64,000 nt of DNA, from assembly GCF_900177345.1 (NCBI RefSeq), contig NZ_FWZT01000005.1:124001-188000 (forward strand), in the 5' to 3' direction. This document shows, one piece after another, positions 52,858-62,558 of the stretch. The stretch is from Pseudobacteriovorax antillogorgiicola (GTDB lineage Bacteria > Bdellovibrionota_B > Oligoflexia > Oligoflexales > Oligoflexaceae). Below the pieces are notes generated by a model that saw only the letters and a program-made list of their open reading frames with translations, had not been told where the DNA came from and did no database searches. A program made the position numbers and the translations under genes. Position 1 is the stretch's first letter, and every line of letters begins with the position of its first letter.

Positions 52858-53861
52858 CGAGAATTGCTGCTTTGCTCGTTATTAGCATTACTTCAATTGA
52901 AGTCCTTGCCAATCACTCCTGTAAATTGATCCCAAGTTTCCCGAGCCGAACACCAGTACCATTTTCATGTGAGGACCTTCCTCAGGCTGAGCAATTATCC
53001 TGCCAGCGAGGCCAATCGCGGTTTTTCGACAGTAAAATATCTCCAAAAGGGGTAAAAAGCTGTGCTAGCTGCCACCAAGCTTCATTGGGCTTTCGGGGTG
53101 AAGCACCGCCTGGAACCCCTAAGATTCCATCTCTTCTTGATATCGGGCGGCGCGCAGGTCCATTTTTCTGGAATGGCCGTGCTAGCACCTTAGCTTCAGC
53201 CATTTTCTGGCCTTTATATCATCCCAATGAGATCGATGGGAACCCTGATCATTTCAAACTGTTCGGTGGCTCCACCCAGCTAGTTCAGGACTTAAGCAGA
53301 TACCTTTCAACGTTGAACACCGCAGATGCTCCTTGGGACGCATATCAACATGGTGATTGTACATCCCTCGATAGTCGATCCATCCAAGGTTTTTTTGAAA
53401 TATCTGAAGCGGGCTGCCTGAGTTGCCATAACCCTCCTGAGTTTTCAGGAGGGCTTCACAAAATATTCTATCGCAATCTACCAAACGACCTTTTCCAAGA
53501 GAGTGAGCCTCGGTATCTTGTGGATCTAGATCTACATCAGAAAGCCAAACCTATTGTAAGCTTATGGAGCGTCGCTCCAAGCTTGCGCAACCTTTCATTT
53601 GAAGGCCAGTCTTTTGGTCGTTTCGGCCAGCACTATCAGCTGGAATCATTCATTCATTATCATCTGTGGCAGGTATCAGCAAAGGGAGCTACCAACGTTC
53701 CAGATATTGTATTTTTTCTGATGAACAGCCTTCAATCCCGGCCTGAGCTCGGCAAAGCAGGTCATCAACGCAGCCTATGGTTGGACGTGGAGCATGTTTT
53801 CCAAAACATACCTTCTCAAAGAATCATCACATTCTCAAAAACTCGTCACATGATTCGTTAA
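52854..53861 (+). CDS. Di-heme cytochrome c peroxidase / MauG-like protein
   Basis: 335 residues starting at TTG inside TTGA, coupled to the TPR gene. A signal peptide (RIAALLVISITSIEVLA) is followed by two heme c motifs, CASCH (residues 70-74) and CLSCH (188-192). Between them is the family segment PPGTPKIPSLLDIG ... FFWNGRASTLASAIFWPL, in which R-A-x-S-L-A-x-A is typical of the CcpA/MauG superfamily. Periplasmic; reduces H2O2 or oxidises a partner protein. The C-terminal part has VAPSLRNL and a His-rich helix that could supply axial ligands. Confidence 0.9.
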   Translation: MTRIAALLVISITSIEVLANHSCKLIPSFPSRTPVPFSCEDLPQAEQLSCQRGQSRFFDSKISPKGVKSCASCHQASLGFRGEAPPGTPKIPSLLDIGRRAGPFFWNGRASTLASAIFWPLYHPNEIDGNPDHFKLFGGSTQLVQDLSRYLSTLNTADAPWDAYQHGDCTSLDSRSIQGFFEISEAGCLSCHNPPEFSGGLHKIFYRNLPNDLFQESEPRYLVDLDLHQKAKPIVSLWSVAPSLRNLSFEGQSFGRFGQHYQLESFIHYHLWQVSAKGATNVPDIVFFLMNSLQSRPELGKAGHQRSLWLDVEHVFQNIPSQRIITFSKTRHMIR

Positions 53862-54036
53862 TTCGTAAGTAATTCGCCAAATCCCACTACCCTTACCTTT
53901 TCGTAACTGTCTTAAAACAATCTACTTTCTAAAGATTCTTATCAATTCGAAAAAATGTCTAATCCTGATCACATCATTTCGCGATGGGAATATTAGCACT
54001 CAGCACTGGTTTGCTTTAGAGATTTGGAGACATTTT

Positions 54037-55497
54037 ATGAACGCAAAGTTAATCTTGCGAGTATTTCTCGTTATCCATTGGTTTCTTAACCCTGACCTTC
54101 TCCTAGCGGAAACCAAAGAAACCTGCCAATTCCACAATCACTGGCCTGATCAGTCTTCCAGCATTGACACCTTCTACGTAACTCCAGAGGTTTTATACCT
54201 TCGGCAAGGACCCGGCAAGGGCGCCCGGATTAAAGACTTCTTGGCACGCAATCAAAAAATCACAAAAATGGCTACTCCTCTCGTAGAGGCACCATCAGGC
54301 TACTGGATGGAAGTCATTGTCAAGTCCCCGCAAGGACAGCAAGTGGGCTGGGTTTTGTCTGACTTTCTATCCCGAGACCCTATGGCTTCCACAAGATTGA
54401 AGCAGCAATTTGCAAAAGTGGATTTTTCCTTGCAAGACAAAGTCTGTGAGTTTGCTCAAAACCCAAGGCGGAACGTTAAGGGCATCTACCTAACAATGTA
54501 TTCATCCTATGGTCACCGATTCGATAAATACCTGAAGCTAGCTAGAGATACAGAGATTAATAGCTTCGTGGTTGATGTTAAAGACGAGCGTGGCAAAATC
54601 TTATTTAAGAGTAAAACGGTTAGCCAAAGACATCCCAAACAGGCTAAGAAAAACCTATATGAGACTCTCGACAAGCTTAGTGCAAAAACGAAGGCAGACA
54701 ATATTTATTTGATAGGCAAACTCGTCGTATTCAAAGATGATTCGTACGCTCGTACATTTCCTGAGTCTGCTATCAGAAACGATGCAGGACAGTTATTTGA
54801 GGACCGTGATGGCCTTGCTTGGGTCAGTCCTCATAACAGACAGTACTGGAACTACATGGTCGGCATCGCAGAGGAGATGGCTCTTCAAGGAGTCCAAGAA
54901 ATTCAGTTTGACTACGTTCGGTTTCCAGACACTAGCAAAAGCCTCCATTACCCCGATCGCCAAAGTGAAGGGCGCGTCGAAGCGATTCAAGGCTTTCTAA
55001 GTTATGCCTATCAGCGTCTGAAACCCTATGGAGTTTATATCAGCGCGGATGTGTTTGGTCTGGTTCCCAACACATCCGGTGACCTCTACATAGGCCAGCA
55101 TTGGGAGGCCCTAAGCAATGTTGTCGATTATATCTCTCCTATGATGTATCCCAGCCACTATGCTCGCGGATTTCGTGGTCTAAAGAGTCCAGACAATGCT
55201 CCTTACAAGACCATCTATTACTCCGCCCGTGATGCTGTGAAGCGCAATCAAAATATACCGAGTCCCGCTACTATACGACCGTGGATTCAGGGGTTTACAG
55301 CTACTTGGCTCAGCGATCATCTAAGCTATGGCCCTCAAGAACTCAAAGAGCAGGTGGATGCCTTAGCAGAGTTGGGAGTCCATGAGTATTTGATTTGGAA
55401 CCCAAAGAATCGATACGACGCGATCCTCAACCCCGTCCAACAGGTGGCAGAGGTCGAACCCATGGCAGCCGAAACTCCATCGGGCTCAAAACTCTAG
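54037..55497 (+). CDS. DUF4015 glycoside hydrolase-like protein with SH3-like domain
   Basis: 486 residues with a signal (LRVFLVIHWFLNPDLLLAE). Residues about 45-120 look like a bacterial SH3 domain (TPEVLYLRQGPGKGARIKD, QVGWVLSDFLS). The rest is a TIM-barrel of the DUF4015 family: VKGIYLTMYSS, TEINSFVVDVKDERGKILF, IGKLVVFKDD, VQEIQFDYVRFPD and ISPMMYPSHYARG, with conserved acidic residues at strand ends that suit glycosidase catalysis. The SH3 domain points to cell-wall binding, so a peptidoglycan or envelope polysaccharide substrate is a fair guess. Confidence 0.85.
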   Translation: MNAKLILRVFLVIHWFLNPDLLLAETKETCQFHNHWPDQSSSIDTFYVTPEVLYLRQGPGKGARIKDFLARNQKITKMATPLVEAPSGYWMEVIVKSPQGQQVGWVLSDFLSRDPMASTRLKQQFAKVDFSLQDKVCEFAQNPRRNVKGIYLTMYSSYGHRFDKYLKLARDTEINSFVVDVKDERGKILFKSKTVSQRHPKQAKKNLYETLDKLSAKTKADNIYLIGKLVVFKDDSYARTFPESAIRNDAGQLFEDRDGLAWVSPHNRQYWNYMVGIAEEMALQGVQEIQFDYVRFPDTSKSLHYPDRQSEGRVEAIQGFLSYAYQRLKPYGVYISADVFGLVPNTSGDLYIGQHWEALSNVVDYISPMMYPSHYARGFRGLKSPDNAPYKTIYYSARDAVKRNQNIPSPATIRPWIQGFTATWLSDHLSYGPQELKEQVDALAELGVHEYLIWNPKNRYDAILNPVQQVAEVEPMAAETPSGSKL

Positions 55498-55604
55498 ACC
55501 ACTCGAACGGCTTAGTGCTTGATAATGATGGAGAAAGATAAAGTTTTGAGGCTAGTCTTGACAGCTATGAATCCAGCCTTACCTTTTCTTTAGAAGGAGG
55601 GCTT

Positions 55605-56453
55605 ATGGACCATGCTAAGAGACCTACCCATGATGCAGAAAATCATGCCCCGCTTCCTCCCATTCCAAGTCATTGGGAAGGAGACTATCGTGATCTCAGT
55701 ACCGATGACTTTCTAGAAGATGCTTCTAAACCGAGTCCAGGTCCTCTTTATACTTTAATTTATAAAAACGCGCTAACACCGACCATTTATTGGTCGGTGA
55801 CCCTTATTATAGCAACGATCTTCCACTGGCTTTATGGACATCAATACGATCTCACCGCCAGTTATCAAAGTGTCTTTCAGGGTGACCAAGTTTGGAAACT
55901 GTGGAGTTCCCTATGGATTCATAGTGATATAGAGCACCTTCTATCGAATCTGTGGCTTTTCAGCGTGTTTGCCTATCTACTGCGGGCCTTTTGGGGACCA
56001 AGTGTATTTCCAGTTTTAAGCTTTGGCATTCTCGGGGCATTGACCACAGCGACAACCATTTACCACTACGGCCCAGGACCGCGGCTTTTAGGAGCTTCGG
56101 GAATGATTTATGGGATGATCGGGTTATGGCTCGTCACCTATTGCCGCTATGAGACTAGATTTTCCTTAGGAACCAGAATCTTTCGATCCATAGGCTTTGT
56201 TCTTATCATGCTATTTCCGACAACTGTAACAAAAAATGTCAGCTACTCCGCCCATGCCTTTGGTTTTTTGTGGGGCTTAGGTTTCGGAACACTTCTGATC
56301 CTCATGCGCGGTAACAATCATCCAGAACAGGAATCTGAGAGAGCTTTAGAATCACCTAAAGCAGTGATCACATCGACAGCCCCACAGGATCTATCTCACT
56401 TCGAAGTAGGGCAACACTATCCGCCACCAAAACTGCCAAACCAGGATACATAG
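55605..56453 (+). CDS. Rhomboid-family intramembrane serine protease
   Basis: 282 residues with six predicted transmembrane helices after a cytoplasmic N-terminus of about 55 residues. The rhomboid core is intact: HLLSNLWLF (His111 region), catalytic Ser165 in LLGASGMIYG, and catalytic His217 in SAHAFGFLWG. It cleaves transmembrane segments of other proteins. The C-terminal 60 residues are polar. Its 3' end overlaps the convergent metallopeptidase gene by 86 bp. GGAGG about 6 nt upstream supports the ATG. Confidence 0.92.
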   Translation: MDHAKRPTHDAENHAPLPPIPSHWEGDYRDLSTDDFLEDASKPSPGPLYTLIYKNALTPTIYWSVTLIIATIFHWLYGHQYDLTASYQSVFQGDQVWKLWSSLWIHSDIEHLLSNLWLFSVFAYLLRAFWGPSVFPVLSFGILGALTTATTIYHYGPGPRLLGASGMIYGMIGLWLVTYCRYETRFSLGTRIFRSIGFVLIMLFPTTVTKNVSYSAHAFGFLWGLGFGTLLILMRGNNHPEQESERALESPKAVITSTAPQDLSHFEVGQHYPPPKLPNQDT

Positions 56454-57099
56454 ATTGTAGCTTCCGCCGCGACGACTCCGAGCAATAGAACTCATCGATT
56501 GCAGCTGCCACAAATTCTTCAATATGACTCATGCGATAGGAAGCATTTAGATCCGCAGGAGAAGGCCACCTTCGCCAGTAGCGAAAGGCCTGCTGCCAAA
56601 TGGCGGAACGACTCCAGCCCGAATTAAAGTCAAGCACATGACCGATTTCATGAAGCGCAAGGGAGTTCGCACTGTGCGGCAAACCTGGGTGGCCGAGATA
56701 TGCGCCATCGCGATCGCCAGCACCTGGAACGTGGTCCCATGTATAGCCACTTAGTTCCCAACCCCGAGGTACTAAGCCCTGAAGGTGTCTGAACTTGGGA
56801 AACTCGATGATACTCTGGTTACTCAAGTGAACTTTGATTTGTCGTTTCTTAAGAAACAAGCGAGCGGTCAAAGGTAAGCGCATCATTTCGTTTAAGTGCA
56901 CAATGCGTACTTGCTTCGAAGCTCCGAAATCAACCACCTCAAAATCTTTGTAAGCCCTTGGGTGAAGTTTCTTATACGACACATCGCACCGGGTCTGGAT
57001 AGCTCCTGGATCAACTTTTTGACCAATGTCTATTGCGCTATGAGCATTTGACCCACCCACAAAAATCCATAAAACTACCATCAATATTGGCCAATTCAT
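56368..57099 (-). CDS. Exported zincin metallopeptidase-like protein
   Basis: 243 residues from the ATG at 57099 (NWPILMVVLWIFVGGSNAHS signal, GGGAGAG at 5-6 nt). The zinc motif is HEIGH in SLALHEIGHVLDFNSGW, and a downstream acidic HIEEFVAAAIDEFY could supply the third ligand. It has no close match I can name; similar to secreted anthrax-toxin-lethal-factor-like or M-clan proteins only in the HExxH. The last 29 codons lie opposite the rhomboid gene's 3' end. Confidence 0.72.
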   Translation of the reverse strand: MNWPILMVVLWIFVGGSNAHSAIDIGQKVDPGAIQTRCDVSYKKLHPRAYKDFEVVDFGASKQVRIVHLNEMMRLPLTARLFLKKRQIKVHLSNQSIIEFPKFRHLQGLVPRGWELSGYTWDHVPGAGDRDGAYLGHPGLPHSANSLALHEIGHVLDFNSGWSRSAIWQQAFRYWRRWPSPADLNASYRMSHIEEFVAAAIDEFYCSESSRRKLQSMYPGLAVLVADSVALLRSEIDPVGLSM

Positions 57100-57218
57100 T
57101 GAGTCTCTCCCTTCAATAACCGAAACGTATTTAGCCAAATTTAGGTAAGAACTCAAGGGAGCAACTTGGTCGCATTACGTCAATCTTGCTAGAATATAAA
57201 GATGCACTGGAGGATGGC

Positions 57219-58001
57219 ATGCAATACTTCAAGCTTTCTTTATTTATTGTTCTATGTGGTTGTGGTGACCCATCTCCTTGGTATCATTTTCAAAGTCAAA
57301 TCTACCGATCCCTGACCCAGAAAAACTTAGATCTTTTAAGGGAAGGAACTGAGGACTTCGAGCCATTTAAAGTTGCGCTCACAGCCGACCCTCAGGTCGT
57401 CGTTGGTTTTCTTCAAAGCTGTCGTACGGAAATCAACAAACGCAATGATATCGACTTTTCGTTGCTGTTAGGCGACCTCACGGATAGAAGCCTAGGCCGG
57501 GAATTCGAGTGGGTAGCAGACATAATCCGGGATTTTCGCCGGCCCATGCTCACAGTGGTCGGTAATCACGATGGATTGATCTACGGCAATGATCTGTACC
57601 AGAAGATGTTTGGTGATCTAAATTACTCATTTATCTACAACGATGTAAAATTCATCATGTGGAATAACAACCCCTATGAGTGGGGCTATCCGGACATTGC
57701 TTGGCTTGAGCAAGAGATTGAAAGTCATCCTCGCGTTGTCATAGGCTCCCACCAACCTCCTGGCAGCGTCGAGCGATATCCTGAGATTAACGCGATTTGG
57801 GAAGGCTTCTACGCCAACCCCAATGTCCTAGGTTCGGTTCATGGCCACCTTCATAACTGGATTTATCGAGAAATCAGTGGCAAACCCGTTCTCACAGTCG
57901 CAAGGGTTACTGACACCAATTGGGGCATTATGGAGTTTGATGACGAGGGAAATTTGATCTTTCATAAGTGCCAAGGAAGCTCATGCGAAGCCTTACCCTA
58001 A
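57219..58001 (+). CDS. Calcineurin-like metallophosphoesterase lipoprotein
   Basis: 260 residues from the ATG at 57219 with GGAGG at 5 nt. A short lipoprotein signal ends in VLCGC. Metal-binding motifs of the family follow in order: VALTADPQ (D-x-H replaced by D-P-Q), LLGDLTD, VVGNHDG, IGSHQP, and VHGHLH. The first motif normally supplies an Asp and a His; here the Asp is kept. Acts on phosphate esters in the periplasm or at the outer membrane; substrate unknown. Overlaps the next gene by about 19 bp. Confidence 0.85.
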   Translation: MQYFKLSLFIVLCGCGDPSPWYHFQSQIYRSLTQKNLDLLREGTEDFEPFKVALTADPQVVVGFLQSCRTEINKRNDIDFSLLLGDLTDRSLGREFEWVADIIRDFRRPMLTVVGNHDGLIYGNDLYQKMFGDLNYSFIYNDVKFIMWNNNPYEWGYPDIAWLEQEIESHPRVVIGSHQPPGSVERYPEINAIWEGFYANPNVLGSVHGHLHNWIYREISGKPVLTVARVTDTNWGIMEFDDEGNLIFHKCQGSSCEALP

Positions 58002-58546
58002 TCTTTGTAGTCTTAGCCAGCCTCAAGCAGGGAGTCGCCCAGGAGCAGGCAGTGCCCCCTAGCCGCGGACCCGACTATAGACTCCAACACCAATATGGAG
58101 CGAATAAAGGCTTCTACTCCCTCGGTATTGGATACGAGAATCATGGTTTTGAGCCGTCGGTATCAATCGGGTGGACGCCACCGAACATCAGTCAGCTAAA
58201 CTTTGAACTTAATTGGCAGGTGTGGCGAGCTGCGAAGAAAGAGGTTTTTGAGTGCCTCTTAGGCTTTTCACTGCTATTGAATGGTTCGCCCAACACCTAC
58301 TTTGAGCTTCCAAAGCAATACCCTAACAAATACTATCCACCCAACGCCTACTTCTTTGGTGTGCAAGCCGTTTTAAGACATCACAATTTCTATGTGGAAA
58401 TAAGCATGCTTGACTACTATTTTGAAGTTTTAGCGCGAAATGCACCTGGCACCATGAGGAGTGGCGATCTCTTGTCCGTAGGAGTGGGCTACGTTCAAGA
58501 GATTGATTTATCTTGGTCTGAATTCCTAGAAATCCTAAAGCTCTAA
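57983..58546 (+). CDS. Exported beta-barrel-like protein of unknown function
   Basis: 187 residues from the ATG at 57983 with AAGGAAG at 5 nt; a GTG at 57968 is less likely. A signal peptide (LTLIFVVLASLKQGVAQ) precedes alternating hydrophobic/polar strands (YSLGIGYENHGFEPSVSIGW, FFGVQAVLRHHNFYVEISM, LLSVGVGYVQEI), consistent with a small outer-membrane barrel. It starts inside the phosphoesterase gene, so the two are co-translated. Its stop overlaps the convergent metalloprotease stop by 4 bp. Confidence 0.65.
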   Translation: MRSLTLIFVVLASLKQGVAQEQAVPPSRGPDYRLQHQYGANKGFYSLGIGYENHGFEPSVSIGWTPPNISQLNFELNWQVWRAAKKEVFECLLGFSLLLNGSPNTYFELPKQYPNKYYPPNAYFFGVQAVLRHHNFYVEISMLDYYFEVLARNAPGTMRSGDLLSVGVGYVQEIDLSWSEFLEILKL

Positions 58547-60147
58547 GGTTGCACACAGTTGAATGTGAGGCTCAGATCTAGTCCACTGAAGCTAATGGTC
58601 TCAAGTCGTGAAGTCATCAAGGGTCCAAATGTTTCCATAACTAGTTGGCATTGGCTTTTAGACAGCTGATACTCTCGCTCTTCTGTGGATGGGTCGTCAT
58701 TAGCAATGACTCTCAAGAACTCGTGTAGCCCCATTTTCAAGAACCATTCGCCATCGGTCGATTGCAGCTGAAAGCTAGTCAGGTTATTGACTTTTACCAG
58801 CTGCTGGCCGATAGCTTCAGCCCAAGCAAAGATAGCCTTACCCTTCTCTTGAGCTAGGTCATCACCCTCAAGCGACTCCATATTTAATAGTTGGTCAATT
58901 CCGTAGGCATAGATTGCACCAATCAAGTGTGGATCAGAATATTCGTTTTCAGCAAATTGATTAATGACGGCATAGATACGGGACGAAGTCAGCTTCTTGA
59001 CATCGCGACCAATTTTGCTTGATTCAATATTTCGTGAGTCCTGTAGGCCTGACAAGCCCGTACTCAGACCTTCCTTTTGCTCGTTCGAATAATAGCCAAA
59101 TAGGTCTGCAAAGCCCTCATTCAAACTAGCAAGAGTCGATTGAACTCCCGTCAGCCAGGAGTCAGAAGAATCCGTAGCTCGGCTCGCTTGAAACGCGGTT
59201 TTCTTGCTTAGCAAATTCCCATGATGCTTGTGATCCGATTCTACTTCAATACCTTTCAGAGCAAAGTGGGACAACTTTCGGTGAAAATGGGCCCGTTGCA
59301 TGATGGAATTACGATTGTCAGAATCCAAACTCCATAGGGCTAACTCTCCAAAGAGATGATGACCGTATTCATGGGCCATCACAAAAGGAGAATTCCAGAG
59401 ACGCTCACTCAAAAACTCGTCATCCACTTTAGCACGAGGATAGATGGTAATTGTCGGTACACCGGATTTACCGCTAAAGGTTGCGTTGTCGCTCTCATAC
59501 TCGATAGCTGTACCCGGACCGGTTAAGTCGGATGCCAGGTCAATGTTGAAGGTGATTTCACGACTTGGGAAGAGGTTAAGGTAGACCTTTTCAAAATCCC
59601 GCCCGAGTCCATTCACGAAATCAGCAGAACTTTGAATATGAGCGATGGTCGTCAAAGCTTGGGCTTCTAGGCTTTCCCTAGGCAGCGACGCAAAGTCACA
59701 TAACTCTAACGGCTTAGCAGCCTCAACCTCGTTGAATTCACCAAGGTCTTGCACAGAAATCCGCTTTGAACTGTCAATATAGAGAGTACCCTTAGCCTGT
59801 AGTTTCTGTCCTACAAGGACCTTCTGGATAGCACCCGAGCTGAGCTGACCTACTGATCGAAGGCTAGGTATAGGGCGGAAGTCTACATGACTAGCCTCTT
59901 GGAAGTAAGAGGTCACCTCGATCAAGCCAAAATCTTCCTTCGCGCTACCGCTGCAGTCTTTTTGAAAGCGATCGAAGACCTCAAGCTTAGAAAGATAAAT
60001 GGTTTCGCCCGATACATCTTTAGATGGAAACTGAGGATCTCGTGGTTTCATAGCATTGTCGTTACTACCTCCACTGCTCTTTCCACAAGAAGTCACTGCA
60101 AAAAGCAGTAGTCCCGCTACAATGGGTTTAACGACTAGATTTTTCAT
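58543..60147 (-). CDS. Zinc metalloprotease lipoprotein
   Basis: 534 residues from the ATG at 60147, where the signal and lipobox (LLLFAVTSCG) begin properly; an ATG at 60204 would add 19 residues. After a Ser/Gly tether and an N-terminal domain of about 180 residues comes the zinc motif in FVMAHEYGHHLFGE, with a following NEGFADLFGYY that fits a gluzincin-type third ligand Glu. The C-terminal part is helical. Probably a surface or periplasmic endopeptidase; no family name can be fixed. Confidence 0.8.
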   Translation of the reverse strand: MKNLVVKPIVAGLLLFAVTSCGKSSGGSNDNAMKPRDPQFPSKDVSGETIYLSKLEVFDRFQKDCSGSAKEDFGLIEVTSYFQEASHVDFRPIPSLRSVGQLSSGAIQKVLVGQKLQAKGTLYIDSSKRISVQDLGEFNEVEAAKPLELCDFASLPRESLEAQALTTIAHIQSSADFVNGLGRDFEKVYLNLFPSREITFNIDLASDLTGPGTAIEYESDNATFSGKSGVPTITIYPRAKVDDEFLSERLWNSPFVMAHEYGHHLFGELALWSLDSDNRNSIMQRAHFHRKLSHFALKGIEVESDHKHHGNLLSKKTAFQASRATDSSDSWLTGVQSTLASLNEGFADLFGYYSNEQKEGLSTGLSGLQDSRNIESSKIGRDVKKLTSSRIYAVINQFAENEYSDPHLIGAIYAYGIDQLLNMESLEGDDLAQEKGKAIFAWAEAIGQQLVKVNNLTSFQLQSTDGEWFLKMGLHEFLRVIANDDPSTEEREYQLSKSQCQLVMETFGPLMTSRLETISFSGLDLSLTFNCVQP

Positions 60148-60309
60148 AACACGAGATTCCTTTAGAGATTTGTTGAACACAGCCAGGACTCTAGTTTCAG
60201 GCAAATATTGCAGAAATCTAAGACATTAAAATTACTGTATAATTATGTATGACAAGGAATCGGTAGCTTTTTCACCACTGTAACCGATGGCTGGAGGCAA
60301 CCCCACGGA

Positions 60310-61113
60310 ATGTTGGAAAAATATCTGATTGTGAGCGATATTGCGGGCCAATACGATGCTTTTGCGAGACTGCGAGAACAAAAGCCTGATTTGCCATGTA
60401 TCAGCGTTGGCGACGCCATCGACAAGGGGCCTCAAAGCCAGTTGGTTCTAGACTTTCTTATACAAGACAAGGGCAGCGACCTACTACTGGGAAACCATGA
60501 ATATCTGCTTTTGCGTGCCATGCACGAACTTGAATACGAACCTTTGATGAGTAAGCGTGTGTTTTGCCATTTTTGGCTTGAGAGTCGCGGGCTAGCAACA
60601 ATCCTCTCCTACTTGCCTCATGGTGATCTTTACCGCAATCTGGAACGAACTCTATTCGCATTCAAGGATCGCCTCACCGAAATAGGTCACCTACATTACC
60701 TAAAAACCCGAGCATTGATATTCATCAGCCCTGGTCTTGCTGTCAGTCATGCTCCAAGCAATCTGAGATTCTTACAAAGTCGGCTCCAAACATGGGTTGC
60801 AGACAGTGATGTTTTTCTTGGCAGTACCTTCGCTGATCCTCATATTTGGGTTAAAGGGCCTTCGCCGTCACCATTTTCTGGATTAACCTTACCGACGACT
60901 GTGGGCGAATTTGTGAGTTGCCGCGACGAACCTTCAGAGCTAAAGTCTTACCTGCATGTTTTTGGTCACATGAGCCGGTGGGGCTACAAGCAATTCCTAT
61001 CACCAGATCATAAGCGTACGACTCACCTGTGTATTGATTCAAGTCGTAGCTCTAAAATTACTGGTCTCGTCTGGCCTCAGCAGCAAGTTATCCAAGAACG
61101 ATTCCGCAACTAG
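60310..61113 (+). CDS. PPP-type metallophosphatase-like protein
   Basis: 267 residues, no signal. Motifs of the serine/threonine or diadenosine-tetraphosphatase PPP group are present: VSDIAGQYDAF, ISVGDAIDKGPQS, LLGNHEYL, VSHAP and HVFGHMSRWG. In the first motif the metal-ligand His of D-I-H-G is Ala (D10-I-A12-G), while the other motifs look complete. The protein may bind one metal fewer or be regulatory. GGAGG precedes the ATG at 13-17 nt, somewhat far. Confidence 0.82.
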   Translation: MLEKYLIVSDIAGQYDAFARLREQKPDLPCISVGDAIDKGPQSQLVLDFLIQDKGSDLLLGNHEYLLLRAMHELEYEPLMSKRVFCHFWLESRGLATILSYLPHGDLYRNLERTLFAFKDRLTEIGHLHYLKTRALIFISPGLAVSHAPSNLRFLQSRLQTWVADSDVFLGSTFADPHIWVKGPSPSPFSGLTLPTTVGEFVSCRDEPSELKSYLHVFGHMSRWGYKQFLSPDHKRTTHLCIDSSRSSKITGLVWPQQQVIQERFRN

Positions 61114-61196
61114 TCGCAATGGAGTCCAATCGCGGAAAAGCCTTTTCTGTGTAATAATATTGAGTACACGAAACTCTTGAAGAGGACCTCGACCAA

Positions 61197-61448
61197 ATGA
61201 GGCTTGCCTGCATTTTTCTTTTTCTGAGTCTAATGAGCGCCTGTGTTACGGATGACCTTAAGATGTCGATGGTGTCTGCCAAAGCCTTAATCGACATGCG
61301 TTGTCCTGATGAGGTGCGAGTTCAAGGTCTGGGTAATGATCGGTTTGCCGCTGCCTGTACTTCCGTGAATAAAGGGCGAGGCCTGTATCGGGTAAAGTGT
61401 GGAAATTTCCCAAAATCGTGCAAAGTTTACCGACTTAGAAAGCAATGA
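61197..61448 (+). CDS. Small lipoprotein
   Basis: 83 residues with a lipobox at SLMSAC. The mature 66 residues hold four further Cys (about 37, 54, 68 and 75), suitable for two disulfides, in RCPDEVRVQGLGNDRFAAACTS and KCGNFPKSCKVY. GAGG at 9 nt supports the ATG. No family recognised. Confidence 0.65.
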   Translation: MRLACIFLFLSLMSACVTDDLKMSMVSAKALIDMRCPDEVRVQGLGNDRFAAACTSVNKGRGLYRVKCGNFPKSCKVYRLRKQ

Positions 61449-61553
61449 CCACCCTTTAGTCAATAGACTCTTAGTAAAATCAGGACCTAAGCTAAGCATA
61501 ATTCTTGCAGTCCAAATGAACTAGAGGTCTAGATTAAAAAAAGGGGGACACCT

Positions 61554-62249
61554 ATGGCGCGGCTACTGGTTTTGTTGCTGGCGATCCAAGGATTGGCCTG
61601 TAAGCCTAGCAAGTCAAACATGAGAACTGAAAAGGTTGACTCAGAAACCATTCAGCTTGTGGATCAGGCACTTGACTCTAGTTTGAATTCTAAAAAAAGT
61701 GATGCTCAAATCACGATCACCATCCAGCCAGAAAATCCATGGGATGTTTTACTCAATCCAGCAAGCTATCTCGAACTTCAAGACTATATTATCCAGCGCT
61801 TTGAATCGGAGAGTCCACGATTAGCAGAGAATCTTAGGTTAGGTCTCGTCCTTGATCTTGATACCAAAGGTCTGGACGCCGTCGAAACCACAAGAAGCTC
61901 TCTCGATGCCTCACATATTGAAACCCTTGCCAATAACTTGGACTTTATGAGAGCCAGCGGTGTCGATGCCGTTCACCGCTCTCTGGCTTCCTATCTCGAA
62001 GACATTGGAATCACCGAGCCAGCACAGCAACAAAAGGCCCTCACAAGCCGAATGATTACCCCCAAGAAATGTCAGGAAAGTATCGGCAAAGCTATCACTA
62101 GCCAAGCCAAGAGTCTCAATATCGAGTTTTCAAATACGAAGCCGTCTCACTTGGAAAGAAACCAAGTGCAGCGCTGTATCGATAACGCCACGAATGCCGG
62201 TCTTCGGATCAATCTCACGATCGCGACATTGATTGTAGATGGTGATTAA
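61554..62249 (+). CDS. Lipoprotein of unknown function
   Basis: 231 residues; signal LLVLLLAIQGLAC, then a short polar tether and an all-alpha-looking body (LELQDYIIQRFESES, LARNL-type helices, EPAQQQKALTSRM), with two Cys (KKCQES and RCIDN). GGGGGAC lies about 7 nt before the ATG. No family recognised and no operon partner. Confidence 0.68.
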   Translation: MARLLVLLLAIQGLACKPSKSNMRTEKVDSETIQLVDQALDSSLNSKKSDAQITITIQPENPWDVLLNPASYLELQDYIIQRFESESPRLAENLRLGLVLDLDTKGLDAVETTRSSLDASHIETLANNLDFMRASGVDAVHRSLASYLEDIGITEPAQQQKALTSRMITPKKCQESIGKAITSQAKSLNIEFSNTKPSHLERNQVQRCIDNATNAGLRINLTIATLIVDGD

Positions 62250-62558
62250 CCTCGCCACGGCTGACGGGTTGAAACCTTGGTGCATACCGCCAAGGTATTG
62301 TACCCAAATCAAAAACAATTCCCTATCGTAGTCGCGCGATCTAGATATCAATAGCAGCGTTGCAATTATTTTCGCCGAAAATCATACCGTTCATCTTTTT
62401 CAGATAAAACTAAAGTTTATTTTGATTTTCATTGGTTTGCATAAGCTTGATATTTCATTAGCCTAGCATTCTTTCTTTGCCGAACCTTGGTGACACTCAT
62501 GTGAGCGAAATATCATCCGAATGGCTCGGAGAGAAAAACTTGTGTTAGAGGAACCACC
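62250..62558. other. Intergenic region upstream of the PAS-repeat gene
   Basis: ACCTTGG/CCAAGGT near 62273-62295 is a perfect 7-bp hairpin without a T-run, possibly the end of the lipoprotein transcript. The rest is AT-rich and shows no gene. AGAGGAA about 6 nt before the ATG at 62559 is a good ribosome site. Confidence 0.4.
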
